Shown here: piece after piece, positions 26,228 through 34,051 of the stretch
How positions within the stretch are numbered: the first letter of the stretch is position 1
How the letters are laid out: every line of letters begins with the position of its first letter
Notes under the pieces: generated by a model
Seen by the model: the letters and a program-made list of their open reading frames with translations, nothing else
Databases searched by the model: none
Told to the model about the DNA's origin: nothing
Position numbers and translations under genes: made by a program
Origin: Bacteroidales bacterium
Lineage (GTDB): Bacteria; Bacteroidota; Bacteroidia; Bacteroidales; UBA932
NCBI GenBank assembly: GCA_017630155.1
Contig: JAGBVU010000024.1
Span: forward strand, 62,001-126,000
Direction: 5' to 3'
DNA length: 64,000 nucleotides

Positions 26228-26301
26228 TCGGGATACTCCGACTCGAACGGAGGACCCCCTGCTCCCAAAGCAGGTGCGCTAGCCAACTGCGCCACATCCC
26301 G
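26228..26301 (-). tRNA. tRNA-Pro (anticodon TGG)
   Basis: On the minus strand the acceptor stem is CGGGATG/TATCCCG (one G-T pair). The anticodon arm CCTGC-TTTGGGA-GCAGG gives anticodon TGG, and the T-arm is TCCGTTCGAGTCGGA. Discriminator A; CCA not encoded. 74 bases. Confidence 0.97.
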
Positions 26302-26311
26302 AAAGCGGATG

Positions 26312-26341
26312 CAAAGGTAGACATTAATTTTTTATTTCAAA
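26312..26341 (-). promoter_or_regulatory. Promoter of tRNA-Pro
   Basis: Minus-strand TTTG (26341-26338), an 18-base spacer, and TACCTTTG (26319-26312), 11 bases before the tRNA. Confidence 0.85.
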
Positions 26342-26347
26342 ATATTT

Positions 26348-26378
26348 TTTGCTAAAATCGAATAATTATTTACCTTTG
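26348..26378 (+). promoter_or_regulatory. Promoter of tRNA-Ser
   Basis: TTTG (26348-26351), a 19-base spacer and TACCTTTG (26371-26378). Layout identical to the tRNA-Gln promoter. The tRNA starts 21 bases after the -7 box. Confidence 0.9.
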
Positions 26379-26398
26379 CAGTCCAAAACCAACGGATT

Positions 26399-26485
26399 GG
26401 TGAGATGGGTGAGTGGCTTAAACCACCAGTTTGCTAAACTGACGTACGGGTAACCGTACCGGGGGTTCGAATCCCCCTCTCACCG
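26399..26485 (+). tRNA. tRNA-Ser (anticodon GCT)
   Basis: The acceptor stem GGTGAGA/TCTCACC is perfect. The anticodon loop TTGCTAA gives GCT. The long variable arm (GTACGGGTAACCGTAC) is the class II mark of serine tRNAs. T-arm GGGGGTTCGAATCCCCC; discriminator G; CCA not encoded. 87 bases. Confidence 0.97.
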
Positions 26486-26603
26486 CAGAAATAGGCCGGA
26501 TGATGCAAATCATCCGGTTTTTTGTTCCTGAACGGCGCTGAAAGCTTGCTTTCAAGCGACGGGAAGGGACAAAAAGTGTGCGTAGCACACGGCCTATTTC
26601 TGC
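26485..26603. other. Cloverleaf-like structured block closed by a 13-bp perfect inverted repeat
   Basis: GCAGAAATAGGCC (26485-26497, its first base being the tRNA-Ser discriminator) pairs perfectly with GGCCTATTTCTGC (26591-26603). Between them are three hairpins: the terminator at 26496-26517, a longer imperfect one (about 26519-26575, with CGCTGAAAGC / GCTTTCAAGCG at its tip and TTTGTTCC / GGGACAAA at its base), and GTGTGC-GTA-GCACAC (26576-26590). No function is known to me. Confidence 0.55.
26496..26523 (+). terminator. Terminator of tRNA-Ser
   Basis: A perfect 9-bp stem, CCGGATGAT / ATCATCCGG, with a 4-base loop is followed by T6, 11 bases after the tRNA. Confidence 0.9.
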
Positions 26604-26667
26604 AAGGGCCCCGCGGCGAGCGTCAGGGGAATGCCAGAGGCACAATCCCGAAGGGAATGCCGGAGGC
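26601..26667. repeat. 67-bp GC-rich direct repeat, copy 1
   Basis: Begins TGCAAGGGCCCCGCGG and contains two internal units GGGAATGCCRGAGGC (R = A then G). It is the same as 26726-26792 except for about four bases near the middle. Much richer in G+C than its surroundings. Confidence 0.85.
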
Positions 26668-26725
26668 ATTGAGCTGCGACATCAATCTCAGAAGTGCAAA
26701 AAAGAGCCAGATCAAACATCCGCTT

Positions 26726-26792
26726 TGCAAGGGCCCCGCGGCGAGCGTCAGGGGAATGCCAGAGGCCAAATCCCAAAGGGAATGCCGGAGGC
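26726..26792. repeat. 67-bp GC-rich direct repeat, copy 2
   Basis: Second copy of the 26601-26667 unit, 125 bases on, and ending 8 bases before the stop codon of the channel gene. With the internal duplication there are four copies of GGGAATGCCRGAGGC in under 200 bases. Confidence 0.85.
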
Positions 26793-26799
26793 CCAATCC

Positions 26800-27984
26800 C
26801 TATCGGGAATTCTGAAGATCCACTCCTGTGGGGCTTTGGAAAACTCTCAGCCCGAATATGTGAAGTTTTGCCAGGACATGATCAAAGACCTCTGCCTGCA
26901 GGTGTTCATATCTCAGCCATGCAGTATCGGCAGAGAAAAAGTACAATTCTATGGGCATCCCCTGGCCTGTAGGCTGAAGTTGTCTTACAGTCATTATCAT
27001 ATCAGAGTTCACTTTCGGATGGTGACGAAGGTAATATTCCACATAGTGTCTGAATATGTACAGATTTACCTCCTCTCCCTCCGTTGGCTCAAATCCCTCC
27101 ATCCAAGGCTCTTTTCTATAAGCTTCCATCTCCTCCTGAGTACAAAATCTGACAGTGTTCATATCTATATTGAGAGATCTCTTGACGCGGCGCCCACCGA
27201 TATCAAACATCCCTCTCCAGTTCTGAAAAGAGTCATTGACCAGAGCATAAGGGGGAACTGTTGTAATCGTCTTGTCCCAATTTCTCACCTTCACTGTGGT
27301 CAAGGTCACTTCTATAACATCTCCGTCTGCACCATATTTAGGCATTGTGATCCAGTCTCCCGGACGGAGCATATCATTTGATATCAACTGTATTCCCGCC
27401 ACAAAGCCTTTAATGGTGTCCTGAAACACCAACATCAGTATAGCTGTACTGGCTCCCAGACCTGTAAGGATAACCAATGGGCTCTTCCCTATCAGAGTGC
27501 TGATTATTATGATGACACCTATACAGATAACTACCAGTTTGAGCATCTGATAGAGCCCTTTCATAGAGTGGTCCTTAAGTTTTTCGTGCTCGCTGGCCAT
27601 CGCATGGAGAGACGATATTATTGAGCATATCAGCATAATACAAATTATGGTGATATATACCACACACAACTTAAGGGCAAAAGCCAGAATGGCATCATCC
27701 GGAAGGGCAAATGGTATCAGCGAATATATTGATATCGGTGGTATGAGCCTGCACAGATTGTTCAAAACATCATCACCAAGGAGATAGTCATCCCATTTGA
27801 ACTCTGTCTTGGTTGTAATTTTTCTTATCACTGGGATTATCGCCCTCCTGCAGACCTTGTCCACTATGAAGGATATTATAAATATAGCCAAAATCACAGA
27901 TGCTCTCCATATCATCATTGAGAGATTCTCTGACAACCCCATATCAAGCATCCATTCCAACACTTGTTCATTTACATTCTCCAT
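26800..27984 (-). CDS. Mechanosensitive channel of the MscS superfamily (YbdG-like)
   Basis: 394 aa. Five membrane segments occupy residues ~20-200; the last is the pore helix region (L-G-A-S-T-A-I-L-M-L-V-F-Q-D-T-I-K-G-F-V-A-G), followed by the MscS beta domain (R-P-G-D-W-I-T-M, then T-T-V-P-P-Y-A-L-V-N-D-S-F-Q-N-W). The insert of ~50 residues after N-W-R-G-M and the C-terminal F-D-H-V-L-A match the YbdG group, which gives a small-conductance channel opened by hypo-osmotic stress. Single gene; no clear terminator behind it, only the GC-rich repeats. Confidence 0.9.
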   Translation of the reverse strand: MENVNEQVLEWMLDMGLSENLSMMIWRASVILAIFIISFIVDKVCRRAIIPVIRKITTKTEFKWDDYLLGDDVLNNLCRLIPPISIYSLIPFALPDDAILAFALKLCVVYITIICIMLICSIISSLHAMASEHEKLKDHSMKGLYQMLKLVVICIGVIIIISTLIGKSPLVILTGLGASTAILMLVFQDTIKGFVAGIQLISNDMLRPGDWITMPKYGADGDVIEVTLTTVKVRNWDKTITTVPPYALVNDSFQNWRGMFDIGGRRVKRSLNIDMNTVRFCTQEEMEAYRKEPWMEGFEPTEGEEVNLYIFRHYVEYYLRHHPKVNSDMIMTVRQLQPTGQGMPIELYFFSADTAWLRYEHLQAEVFDHVLAKLHIFGLRVFQSPTGVDLQNSR

Positions 27985-28027
27985 ATAACTACCTTTTTTT
28001 ACAAAGAGTAAAGTTAATAAAATCTGA

Positions 28028-28063
28028 TAAAAAAAGGGGCAACAAGAATACCTGTCACCCCTT
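28028..28063 (-). terminator. Terminator of glyS
   Basis: Minus strand: AAGGGGTGACA / TGTTGCCCCTT (11 bp with G-U pairs), then a T-run. 24 bases after the glyS stop. Confidence 0.8.
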
Positions 28064-28086
28064 CGTATAGATATATATACTATTAA

Positions 28087-29631
28087 TTATTTTTCCAACT
28101 GCATGAACAAATCCTTGAAGCTAACCTTCTCTTCAATAATAGATCTTACTTTGTCAATTGGAATACGCTCCTGAGTCATGGTATCTCTGTAACGGATAGT
28201 GACCATATTGTCCTCAAGGGTCTGGTGGTCAATAGTGATACAGAATGGTGTACCGATGGCATCCTGACGGCGATATCTCTTGCCGATACTGTCTTTCTCG
28301 TCGTACTGGCAGTTGAAATCGTATTTGAGGTCATGCATGATTTTGTGGGCCACCTCTGGAAGACCGTCTTTCTTAACAAGAGGAAGGACTGCCAGCTTCA
28401 CAGGTGCAAGCACCGGTGGAATTCTCAATACCACGCGGGTCTCTCCGTTCTCAAGCTTCTCTTCGCAGTAAGCTGCAGAGAGTACCGACAAGAACATACG
28501 GTCAAGACCGATAGAGGTCTCGATTACGTAAGGTACGTAGCTCTCATTGGTCTCAGGATCGAAGTACTGCATCTTGCGGCCAGAGAATTTCTGATGCTGG
28601 CCTAAGTCGAAGTCTGTACGTGAGTGGATGCCCTCAAGCTCTTTGAATCCGAATGGGAACTCAAATTCGATATCGGTGGCTGCATTGGCGTAGTGAGCCA
28701 ACTTCTCATGGTCGTGGTAACGGTATTTCTTGTCACCCATTCCAAGAGCCTTATGCCAAGCAAGACGGGTCTCTTTCCATTTTGCAAACCATTTGAGCTC
28801 CTCTCCTGGACGAACGAAGAACTGCATCTCCATCTGCTCAAACTCCCTCATACGGAAGATAAACTGACGGGCTACAATCTCATTGCGGAACGCTTTACCG
28901 ATCTGAGCAATACCGAAAGGAACTTTCATTCTGCCTGTCTTCTGGACATTGAGGAAGTTCACGAAAATACCCTGAGCGGTCTCTGGACGGAGGTAGATAG
29001 TACCAGACTCATCAGAAACGCTACCAAGCTGGGTGCTGAACATAAGGTTGAACTGACGCACATCTGTCCAGTTTTTGGTACCTGAGATAGGGCAAGCAAT
29101 CTCGCACTCCACGATAAGGTCCTTAAGTGCTACGAGGTCATTTGCGTTAAGCGCATCTGCCATCTTCTGGCGCACTGCATCAGCTTTAGCCTTGCTACGA
29201 AGGACATTTGGATTGGTGGCACGGAACTGCTCCTCATCAAATGCATCACCGAATTTCTTTCTACCTTTCTCCACCTCTTTATTGATCTTCTCCTCAATCT
29301 TCGCAATATAGTCCTCCAAAAGGACATCTGCACGGTATCTTTTCTTAGAATCCTTATTGTCTATAAGAGGATCGTTGAATGCTCCCACGTGGCCGGATGC
29401 TTCCCAGATTTTAGGGTGCATAAAGATGGCCGAATCAATACCCACGATATTCTCGTGCACTTTCACCATCGAATCCCACCAATATTTTTTGATATTGTTT
29501 TTCAATTCCGAGCCAAGCTGACCATAGTCGTAAACAGCGCTCAAACCGTCGTAAACTTCACTTGAAGGGAAGATAAAGCCATACTCCTTCGAGTGGGCAA
29601 TAAGATTTCTAAAGAGTTCTTCTTGTGTCAT
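28087..29631 (-). CDS. glyS: Glycyl-tRNA synthetase, dimeric (eukaryote-like) type
   Basis: 514 aa, a single-chain class II synthetase that charges tRNA-Gly. Motif 2 (F-R-N-E-I-V-A-R-Q-F-I-F-R-M-R-E-F-E-Q-M-E) and motif 3 (E-T-S-I-G-L-D-R) are clear, and the N-terminal Y-G-F-I-F-P-S-S-E-V-Y-D and the C-terminal anticodon-binding domain (A-P-V-K-L-A-V-L-P-L, ~410-514) complete it. This is the alpha2 form and not the alpha2beta2 glyQ-glyS pair. A -7 element lies at 29660-29667 (minus strand), 29 bases before the start. Confidence 0.97.
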   Translation of the reverse strand: MTQEELFRNLIAHSKEYGFIFPSSEVYDGLSAVYDYGQLGSELKNNIKKYWWDSMVKVHENIVGIDSAIFMHPKIWEASGHVGAFNDPLIDNKDSKKRYRADVLLEDYIAKIEEKINKEVEKGRKKFGDAFDEEQFRATNPNVLRSKAKADAVRQKMADALNANDLVALKDLIVECEIACPISGTKNWTDVRQFNLMFSTQLGSVSDESGTIYLRPETAQGIFVNFLNVQKTGRMKVPFGIAQIGKAFRNEIVARQFIFRMREFEQMEMQFFVRPGEELKWFAKWKETRLAWHKALGMGDKKYRYHDHEKLAHYANAATDIEFEFPFGFKELEGIHSRTDFDLGQHQKFSGRKMQYFDPETNESYVPYVIETSIGLDRMFLSVLSAAYCEEKLENGETRVVLRIPPVLAPVKLAVLPLVKKDGLPEVAHKIMHDLKYDFNCQYDEKDSIGKRYRRQDAIGTPFCITIDHQTLEDNMVTIRYRDTMTQERIPIDKVRSIIEEKVSFKDLFMQLEK

Positions 29632-29659
29632 CTTTTGTGATGTTTTTATATTAAGGGTG

Positions 29660-29686
29660 CAAAAATACTAATATTTATTATTTTTG
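29660..29686. promoter_or_regulatory. Divergent -7 elements: glyS (minus) and dsbD (plus)
   Basis: Minus-strand TATTTTTG (29667-29660) and plus-strand TATTTTTG (29679-29686), identical octamers back to back, 11 bases apart. Confidence 0.7.
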
Positions 29687-29726
29687 CCGCCAAATAGAAA
29701 ACTATTTGGATAATATTAAACAATAT

Positions 29727-31568
29727 ATGAGAACATTCCTTACTTCTTTGATCGCAGGATTGGCCCTTTTGTTCAACACATCTGCGACCTACGCACAAGA
29801 CGCAACTTTCGTAAAAACATCCTACAATGTCCTCTCTGACGGCAATGTGGAGCTTGTTTTTGACGTTCAAATCTCAGATGGGTGGTATATGTACAGCGCT
29901 ACCCCTGTGAAAGGCGGCCCTATGACTGCCAATTTCGACCTCTCTGCCGATACTCCTGCACAGCCGCAGGGTGCAATGGTGGATGGAACAGAGGCCCACA
30001 CCAAATTCGACTCTGCATTTGGCCTTGACGTATACTATTTCGAGGGCAATGGCCAATTCAAACAGATTATCACCCCTTCTGCCGAGGGTAATTTCACTGT
30101 TCAGGGGACATTGGTTTACCAGACCTGCAATGGTGAAGAGTGCCTTATCAATGAGAACGACATCACTGTCAATGTAAAAATGGCAGGCGCTGAGGTGATA
30201 GAGGCCCCTAAGGCTAAAAAATCAAAGGATGAATCTCTTCTTTGGTTCCTTCTTATCGCATTCGCTGCAGGTCTTGGCGGTGTAATCACCCCTTGCGTAT
30301 TCCCTATGATCCCTATGACAGTGGGCTTCCTCATCGGCGGCACACCATCGAAGAGAAACGGCATTATGAAAGGGTTGGTTTTCGGCCTTTCTGTGGTACT
30401 TATCTACACCCTGCTCGGCCTCATCGTATCACTTTTCGGCAGTACAGCTGCTACAGATGCACTTGGAACACACTGGATTCCAAACTTGCTTTTCGCAGCT
30501 CTGTTTATAGTATTCTCTATTTCGTTCCTCGGTGCCTTTGAGATAACTCTTCCAAGCGGCCTTGCAAACAAAGCTGACCGTCAGGCAGACAAAGGTGGCT
30601 ACATCGGAGCATTCTTTGTGGCTGTTGCAATGGTAATAGTATCATTCTCATGCACTGGCCCATTCGTGGGATCAATCCTTGCTGCTGCAGTGGTAGGTGG
30701 TGTAACACTAAAACCTATCCTCGGCATGGCAGTATTCGGAGCAGCATTCTCACTTCCATTTGTGGTTTGCTCATTCTTCCCTGGAATGATGAAGAAACTC
30801 CCAAAATCGGGAGGTTGGCTCAATGTTGTCAAAGTGGTATTCGCTTTCGTACTTATGGCATTTGCAGTGAAATTCCTCTACAATGTAGACGCATACTTCG
30901 GATGGGGCATCATCACCAGACTTGGATTCCTAGCTATATGGATTACCCTTGTGGTACTTCTTGGTCTGTACTTCCTCGGAGTTATCCGTACTGACCATGA
31001 CTCACCTGTCGATGGTATCGGCTGGGGCAGAATGCTTGTGGCTATCGCCTGCTTCTCATTCGCTTTCTACCTTATCCCTGGCTTGTTCGGAGCACCACTA
31101 AAGAGTGTTTCAGGTATGATTCCACCTATGGATGGTTCTACTACAGTAGTTTCTGCTCCAGCGGGCAACGGTGAGACAACTGCACCTTCGGGCTACTCAG
31201 CACTAAAATCATACAACACTCTTGATGAGGCTATGAAAGCATCAGAAGAGAGTGGGAAACCCCTCTTCATCACATTCAAGTCCCATACATGCAGCGTTTG
31301 CAAAGTGATGGAGGCAACTGTACTTAACGACCCTACCATCCTGAGCAGACTAAGCTCAGATTTCGTTGTCGCAAACCTTTATGTGGATGACAAAACTCCA
31401 GATGCCGAATACAAGACTCTCGGCAGGAAATTCAGACAATACGAAATGGAAAAATTCGGTTCTGCATCGCAACCCCTATACGCAGTAATAGACCACACAG
31501 GTAAAATCCTTTCGGGCCCTGTGGGCAACAGCTCTGTGGAAGAATTCGGTGCTTTTCTGAACTTTTAG
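29727..31568 (+). CDS. dsbD: Thiol:disulfide interchange protein DsbD
   Basis: 613 aa. Signal peptide (~1-24, ending T-Y-A-Q), an N-terminal periplasmic beta domain (~25-150) with a C-N-G-E-E-C cysteine pair, eight membrane segments (~170-440) with the redox cysteines in I-T-P-C-V-F-P-M and S-F-S-C-T-G-P-F-V, and a C-terminal thioredoxin domain with C-S-V-C (F-K-S-H-T-C-S-V-C-K). The protein passes electrons from cytoplasmic thioredoxin to the periplasm. The in-frame TTG at 29706 would add seven residues before the signal peptide; ATG at 29727 is preferred. It overlaps folK tail to tail by 4 bases. Confidence 0.95.
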   Translation: MRTFLTSLIAGLALLFNTSATYAQDATFVKTSYNVLSDGNVELVFDVQISDGWYMYSATPVKGGPMTANFDLSADTPAQPQGAMVDGTEAHTKFDSAFGLDVYYFEGNGQFKQIITPSAEGNFTVQGTLVYQTCNGEECLINENDITVNVKMAGAEVIEAPKAKKSKDESLLWFLLIAFAAGLGGVITPCVFPMIPMTVGFLIGGTPSKRNGIMKGLVFGLSVVLIYTLLGLIVSLFGSTAATDALGTHWIPNLLFAALFIVFSISFLGAFEITLPSGLANKADRQADKGGYIGAFFVAVAMVIVSFSCTGPFVGSILAAAVVGGVTLKPILGMAVFGAAFSLPFVVCSFFPGMMKKLPKSGGWLNVVKVVFAFVLMAFAVKFLYNVDAYFGWGIITRLGFLAIWITLVVLLGLYFLGVIRTDHDSPVDGIGWGRMLVAIACFSFAFYLIPGLFGAPLKSVSGMIPPMDGSTTVVSAPAGNGETTAPSGYSALKSYNTLDEAMKASEESGKPLFITFKSHTCSVCKVMEATVLNDPTILSRLSSDFVVANLYVDDKTPDAEYKTLGRKFRQYEMEKFGSASQPLYAVIDHTGKILSGPVGNSSVEEFGAFLNF

Positions 31569-32008
31569 TAAGAAGTAAATATCTCCCTTAGCGGAATCAG
31601 TGCAAAATCCCTCTCCTGAAGCCTCGGGTGAGGGATTTGTAATTCAGGGAGGTCTATAGTCTGATTTCCATACAGAAGGATATCGATATCTATAATTCTC
31701 GATTTGTAGATTCTGTTGCCGGCATCATCATACTGCGGCTCCTCAATGGGTCTCCCCATCTTGGCCTCCACATGCTTGCACACCTTCAGGAGGTCCACTG
31801 CAGATACTGATGTTTTGAATGAAATGGCCTGATTAAGGAAAGTCTCATCGGCAACAAAACCGACAGCCTCCGATTCATGAATGGAAGACTCCTTCACTTC
31901 TGAGCCGAGAAAAGGGGCCAGTTCATTTATAAGGAGGGCAATGGCAGTCTGCAGATTGCGCTCCTTATTGCCCATATTGGTACCAAGAAGAAGATATACC
32001 CTTTCCAT
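31565..32008 (-). CDS. folK: 6-hydroxymethyl-7,8-dihydropterin pyrophosphokinase
   Basis: 147 aa. HPPK transfers pyrophosphate from ATP to the pterin in folate synthesis. The marks are L-L-L-G-T-N-M-G-N-K-E-R-N-L (5-18), a F-L-N-Q-A segment, and the metal-binding R-I-I-D-I-D-I-L-L-Y-G followed by I-P-H-P-R-L-Q-E-R-D-F. It is the last gene of sufS-sufE-sufT-folK; its ATG shares one base with the sufT stop. FolK is not known to act with Suf proteins, so this is probably only shared transcription. Confidence 0.93.
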   Translation of the reverse strand: MERVYLLLGTNMGNKERNLQTAIALLINELAPFLGSEVKESSIHESEAVGFVADETFLNQAISFKTSVSAVDLLKVCKHVEAKMGRPIEEPQYDDAGNRIYKSRIIDIDILLYGNQTIDLPELQIPHPRLQERDFALIPLREIFTSY

Positions 32009-32319
32009 TATAGAAAACCCAATTCAAGAAGAGCCTCTTCAGACATCCTGCTCTTGTCCCAAGCAGGCTCAAAAACCAACTCTATAGAGACATTTGTAAC
32101 ACCCGGAGTATCGGCCACAGCCTCGTGGACATCCTCCACCAACTGATCAGCCATAGGGCAATTAGGGGCAGTCAAGGTCATTTTAATCTTCACCTCACCC
32201 TCATCATTCACATCTAGCTCATACACAAGCCCCAAATCATAGATATTTACCGGAATCTCAGGGTCATAAACCTGCTTTAGGGCCCTGACTATATCTTTCT
32301 CCAATTTCTTTCTGTCCAT
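32008..32319 (-). CDS. sufT: MIP18/DUF59 family Fe-S assembly protein (SufT-like)
   Basis: 103 aa. The DUF59 core is complete: D-P-E-I-P-V-N-I-Y-D-L-G-L-V-Y (18-32) and L-T-A-P-N-C-P-M-A with the conserved cysteine (~54). DUF59 proteins help maturation of iron-sulfur proteins; in many bacteria the gene lies in suf operons, as here, 3 bases after sufE. Confidence 0.9.
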   Translation of the reverse strand: MDRKKLEKDIVRALKQVYDPEIPVNIYDLGLVYELDVNDEGEVKIKMTLTAPNCPMADQLVEDVHEAVADTPGVTNVSIELVFEPAWDKSRMSEEALLELGFL

Positions 32320-32322
32320 AAC

Positions 32323-32748
32323 TTATTTCGCACTATATGCCACTGCATAGTTCTGAATCTGCTTTATCATTGATACAAGACCATTTGCTCTGGTGGGAGA
32401 AAGGTTCTCCTTGAGTCCAATCTTCTCCACAAAGCTGAAATCTGAAGAGAGGATTTCATCAGGTCTTCTTCCGTTATAAACCCTTACAAGAAGAGATATG
32501 ATCCCTTTTGTGATGATGGCATCACTGTCAGCAGCAAAAAAGATCCTCCCGTCACGGAACTCCGAACTCAGCCACACCCTCGACTGGCAACCTTTGATAA
32601 GGTTTGCCTCTATCTTCTGGCTCTCATCAATAACTGGGACACTTTTGCCGAGCTCTATAATATACTCATACTTGTCCATCCAGTCTTCAAATGCTGAAAA
32701 CTCATCGACAATCTCATTCTCCACGTCAATAATAGGTCTGTTCTCCAT
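32323..32748 (-). CDS. sufE: Sulfur acceptor protein SufE
   Basis: 141 aa. SufE takes persulfide sulfur from SufS. The acceptor cysteine is Cys54 in L-I-K-G-C-Q-S-R-V-W, in the family context, and the later F-A-A-D-S-D-A-I-I-T-K-G-I segment matches too. It lies 6 bases after sufS. The sufB-C-D scaffold genes are not in this window. Confidence 0.95.
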   Translation of the reverse strand: MENRPIIDVENEIVDEFSAFEDWMDKYEYIIELGKSVPVIDESQKIEANLIKGCQSRVWLSSEFRDGRIFFAADSDAIITKGIISLLVRVYNGRRPDEILSSDFSFVEKIGLKENLSPTRANGLVSMIKQIQNYAVAYSAK

Positions 32749-32754
32749 ATCAAT

Positions 32755-33972
32755 TTATCTTAACATATTTACAGCTCTGTGAAGGGCTGTCATAAAAAAT
32801 TTGCACTCCTCCAATGTATTGTAAGGGGCCAGTGAAGCTCTAAGCATGCCGCTCTGTCCGAACCTCTCCATAAGAGGCTCTGCACACATCATACCAGAAC
32901 GGACAGCAACCCCCATCTTGTCGAGAAGCAAAGCCATATCCTCGTGGTGAGCCCCCTCTATAGAGAAAGAGAAAACAGGAATCTTATTCTCTCCTACCCC
33001 ATATAGCCTCAAACCATCTATAGCTTGCAAGTTATTATTTAAATAATCTATCTTTTCTCTCTCTTCCTCAATATACTTATCACTCATCAACTCCTGTGCG
33101 AATTGAAGTGCTGGTGCTAAAGTAGCACCCCCTATAAAGTTAGGAGTTCCAGCTTCAAATTTTAATGGAAGTGGAGCATATGTGGTCTTGGCAAAGGTAA
33201 CAGTACCCACCATATCGCCTCCGCCCATCCAAGGTGGCATCTTTTCCAAGAGCGCCTCCTTGCCATAAAGGACACCTATACCTGTTGCAGCATAGATCTT
33301 ATGTCCGGAGAACACATAGAAATCACAATCCAGCTTCTGCACATCGACCCTCTGGTGGACAATACCCTGTGCACCATCGATAAGGACGACAGCCCCAGCT
33401 GCGTGTGCCTTGGATATAAGCTCTTCTATGGGATTTACAAGACCAAGAACATTGGAGATATGGGTGGCAGAGACTATCTTGACCCTCTCATCCAATAGTC
33501 CATCAAGCATATCCATTCTCCATTGGCCTTTTTCATCTACAGGGAGGACTCTGAGTTCTGCCCCTTTACGCTCACAAAGGAGCTGCCAAGGGACAATATT
33601 CGAATGGTGCTCGCACTCTGAAACCAGCACCACGTCCCCTTTAGAGAGGAATCTCTCACCATATGTATTAGCCACAAGATTGATAGATGCAGTGGTTCCC
33701 GATGTCATAATCACCTCTTCCCTCCTGGCAGCATTGATGTATTGCCTTACTGCCTCTCTTCCACCTTCATACAAATCTGTAGCCTCTGCACTCAATTTGT
33801 GGACAGCACGATGTATATTGGCATTGATACCACCATTCATCCTCTGGATCAGATCAAGGACTGCACGAGGCTTCTGCGCAGTAGCAGCATTATCAAAATA
33901 GACCAGCTGCTTGCCGTACACCTTCTGCTCCAAAGCGGGGAATTGACCCCTTATTCCTGAAAAATCTCCCAT
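32755..33972 (-). CDS. sufS: Cysteine desulfurase SufS
   Basis: 405 aa. This PLP enzyme turns cysteine into alanine plus enzyme-bound persulfide. Lys225 (F-S-G-H-K-I-Y) is the cofactor lysine and Cys363 (V-R-S-G-M-M-C-A-E-P) the sulfur-carrying cysteine; the loop type identifies group II (SufS). The open frame reaches 34032, but the -7 element at 33990-33997 lies inside that extension, so MGDFSGIRG at 33972 is the start, leaving a very short leader. First gene of sufS-sufE-sufT-folK. Confidence 0.95.
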   Translation of the reverse strand: MGDFSGIRGQFPALEQKVYGKQLVYFDNAATAQKPRAVLDLIQRMNGGINANIHRAVHKLSAEATDLYEGGREAVRQYINAARREEVIMTSGTTASINLVANTYGERFLSKGDVVLVSECEHHSNIVPWQLLCERKGAELRVLPVDEKGQWRMDMLDGLLDERVKIVSATHISNVLGLVNPIEELISKAHAAGAVVLIDGAQGIVHQRVDVQKLDCDFYVFSGHKIYAATGIGVLYGKEALLEKMPPWMGGGDMVGTVTFAKTTYAPLPLKFEAGTPNFIGGATLAPALQFAQELMSDKYIEEEREKIDYLNNNLQAIDGLRLYGVGENKIPVFSFSIEGAHHEDMALLLDKMGVAVRSGMMCAEPLMERFGQSGMLRASLAPYNTLEECKFFMTALHRAVNMLR

Positions 33973-33989
33973 TGTTTTAAAATCTATGG

Positions 33990-34018
33990 CAAAGATATGC
34001 AATTTATAATTAAATTTG
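33990..34018. promoter_or_regulatory. Divergent -7 elements: sufS operon (minus) and ruvA (plus)
   Basis: Minus-strand TATCTTTG (33997-33990) is 17 bases before the sufS ATG. Plus-strand TAAATTTG (34011-34018) is 33 bases before ruvA. Both match exactly. Confidence 0.7.
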
Positions 34019-34051
34019 CTCTGATACTTCAATGCAAATCACACTCAAAGT

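Larger units (their letters stand above)
25953..26799. other. 847-base non-coding island with two tRNAs, palindromes and GC-rich repeats
   Basis: No credible protein gene lies between floA and the channel gene; open frames here run through tRNAs or repeats. In order: floA terminator (25993-26017), TTCGGGGGCA palindromes (26035-26170), tRNA-Pro terminator (about 26186-26225), tRNA-Pro (minus), two divergent tRNA promoters, tRNA-Ser (plus), a cloverleaf-like structured block (26485-26603), and two copies of a 67-bp GC-rich repeat (26601-26667, 26726-26792). The bases 26668-26725 show nothing recognisable. Confidence 0.8.

Noticed and set aside
26138-26320. Open frames through tRNA-Pro, such as M-G-K-K-S-S-I-L-P-P
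   Set aside because: They read through a tRNA and its terminator; no codon signal.
26485-26603. Retron msr-msd or other reverse-transcriptase-linked RNA
   Set aside because: The inverted repeat looks suggestive, but no reverse transcriptase gene is within the window.
26578-27381. 267-codon plus-strand frame over the GC repeats and the channel gene
   Set aside because: Antisense to the YbdG-like gene, and its start is within the repeats; composition is not protein-like.
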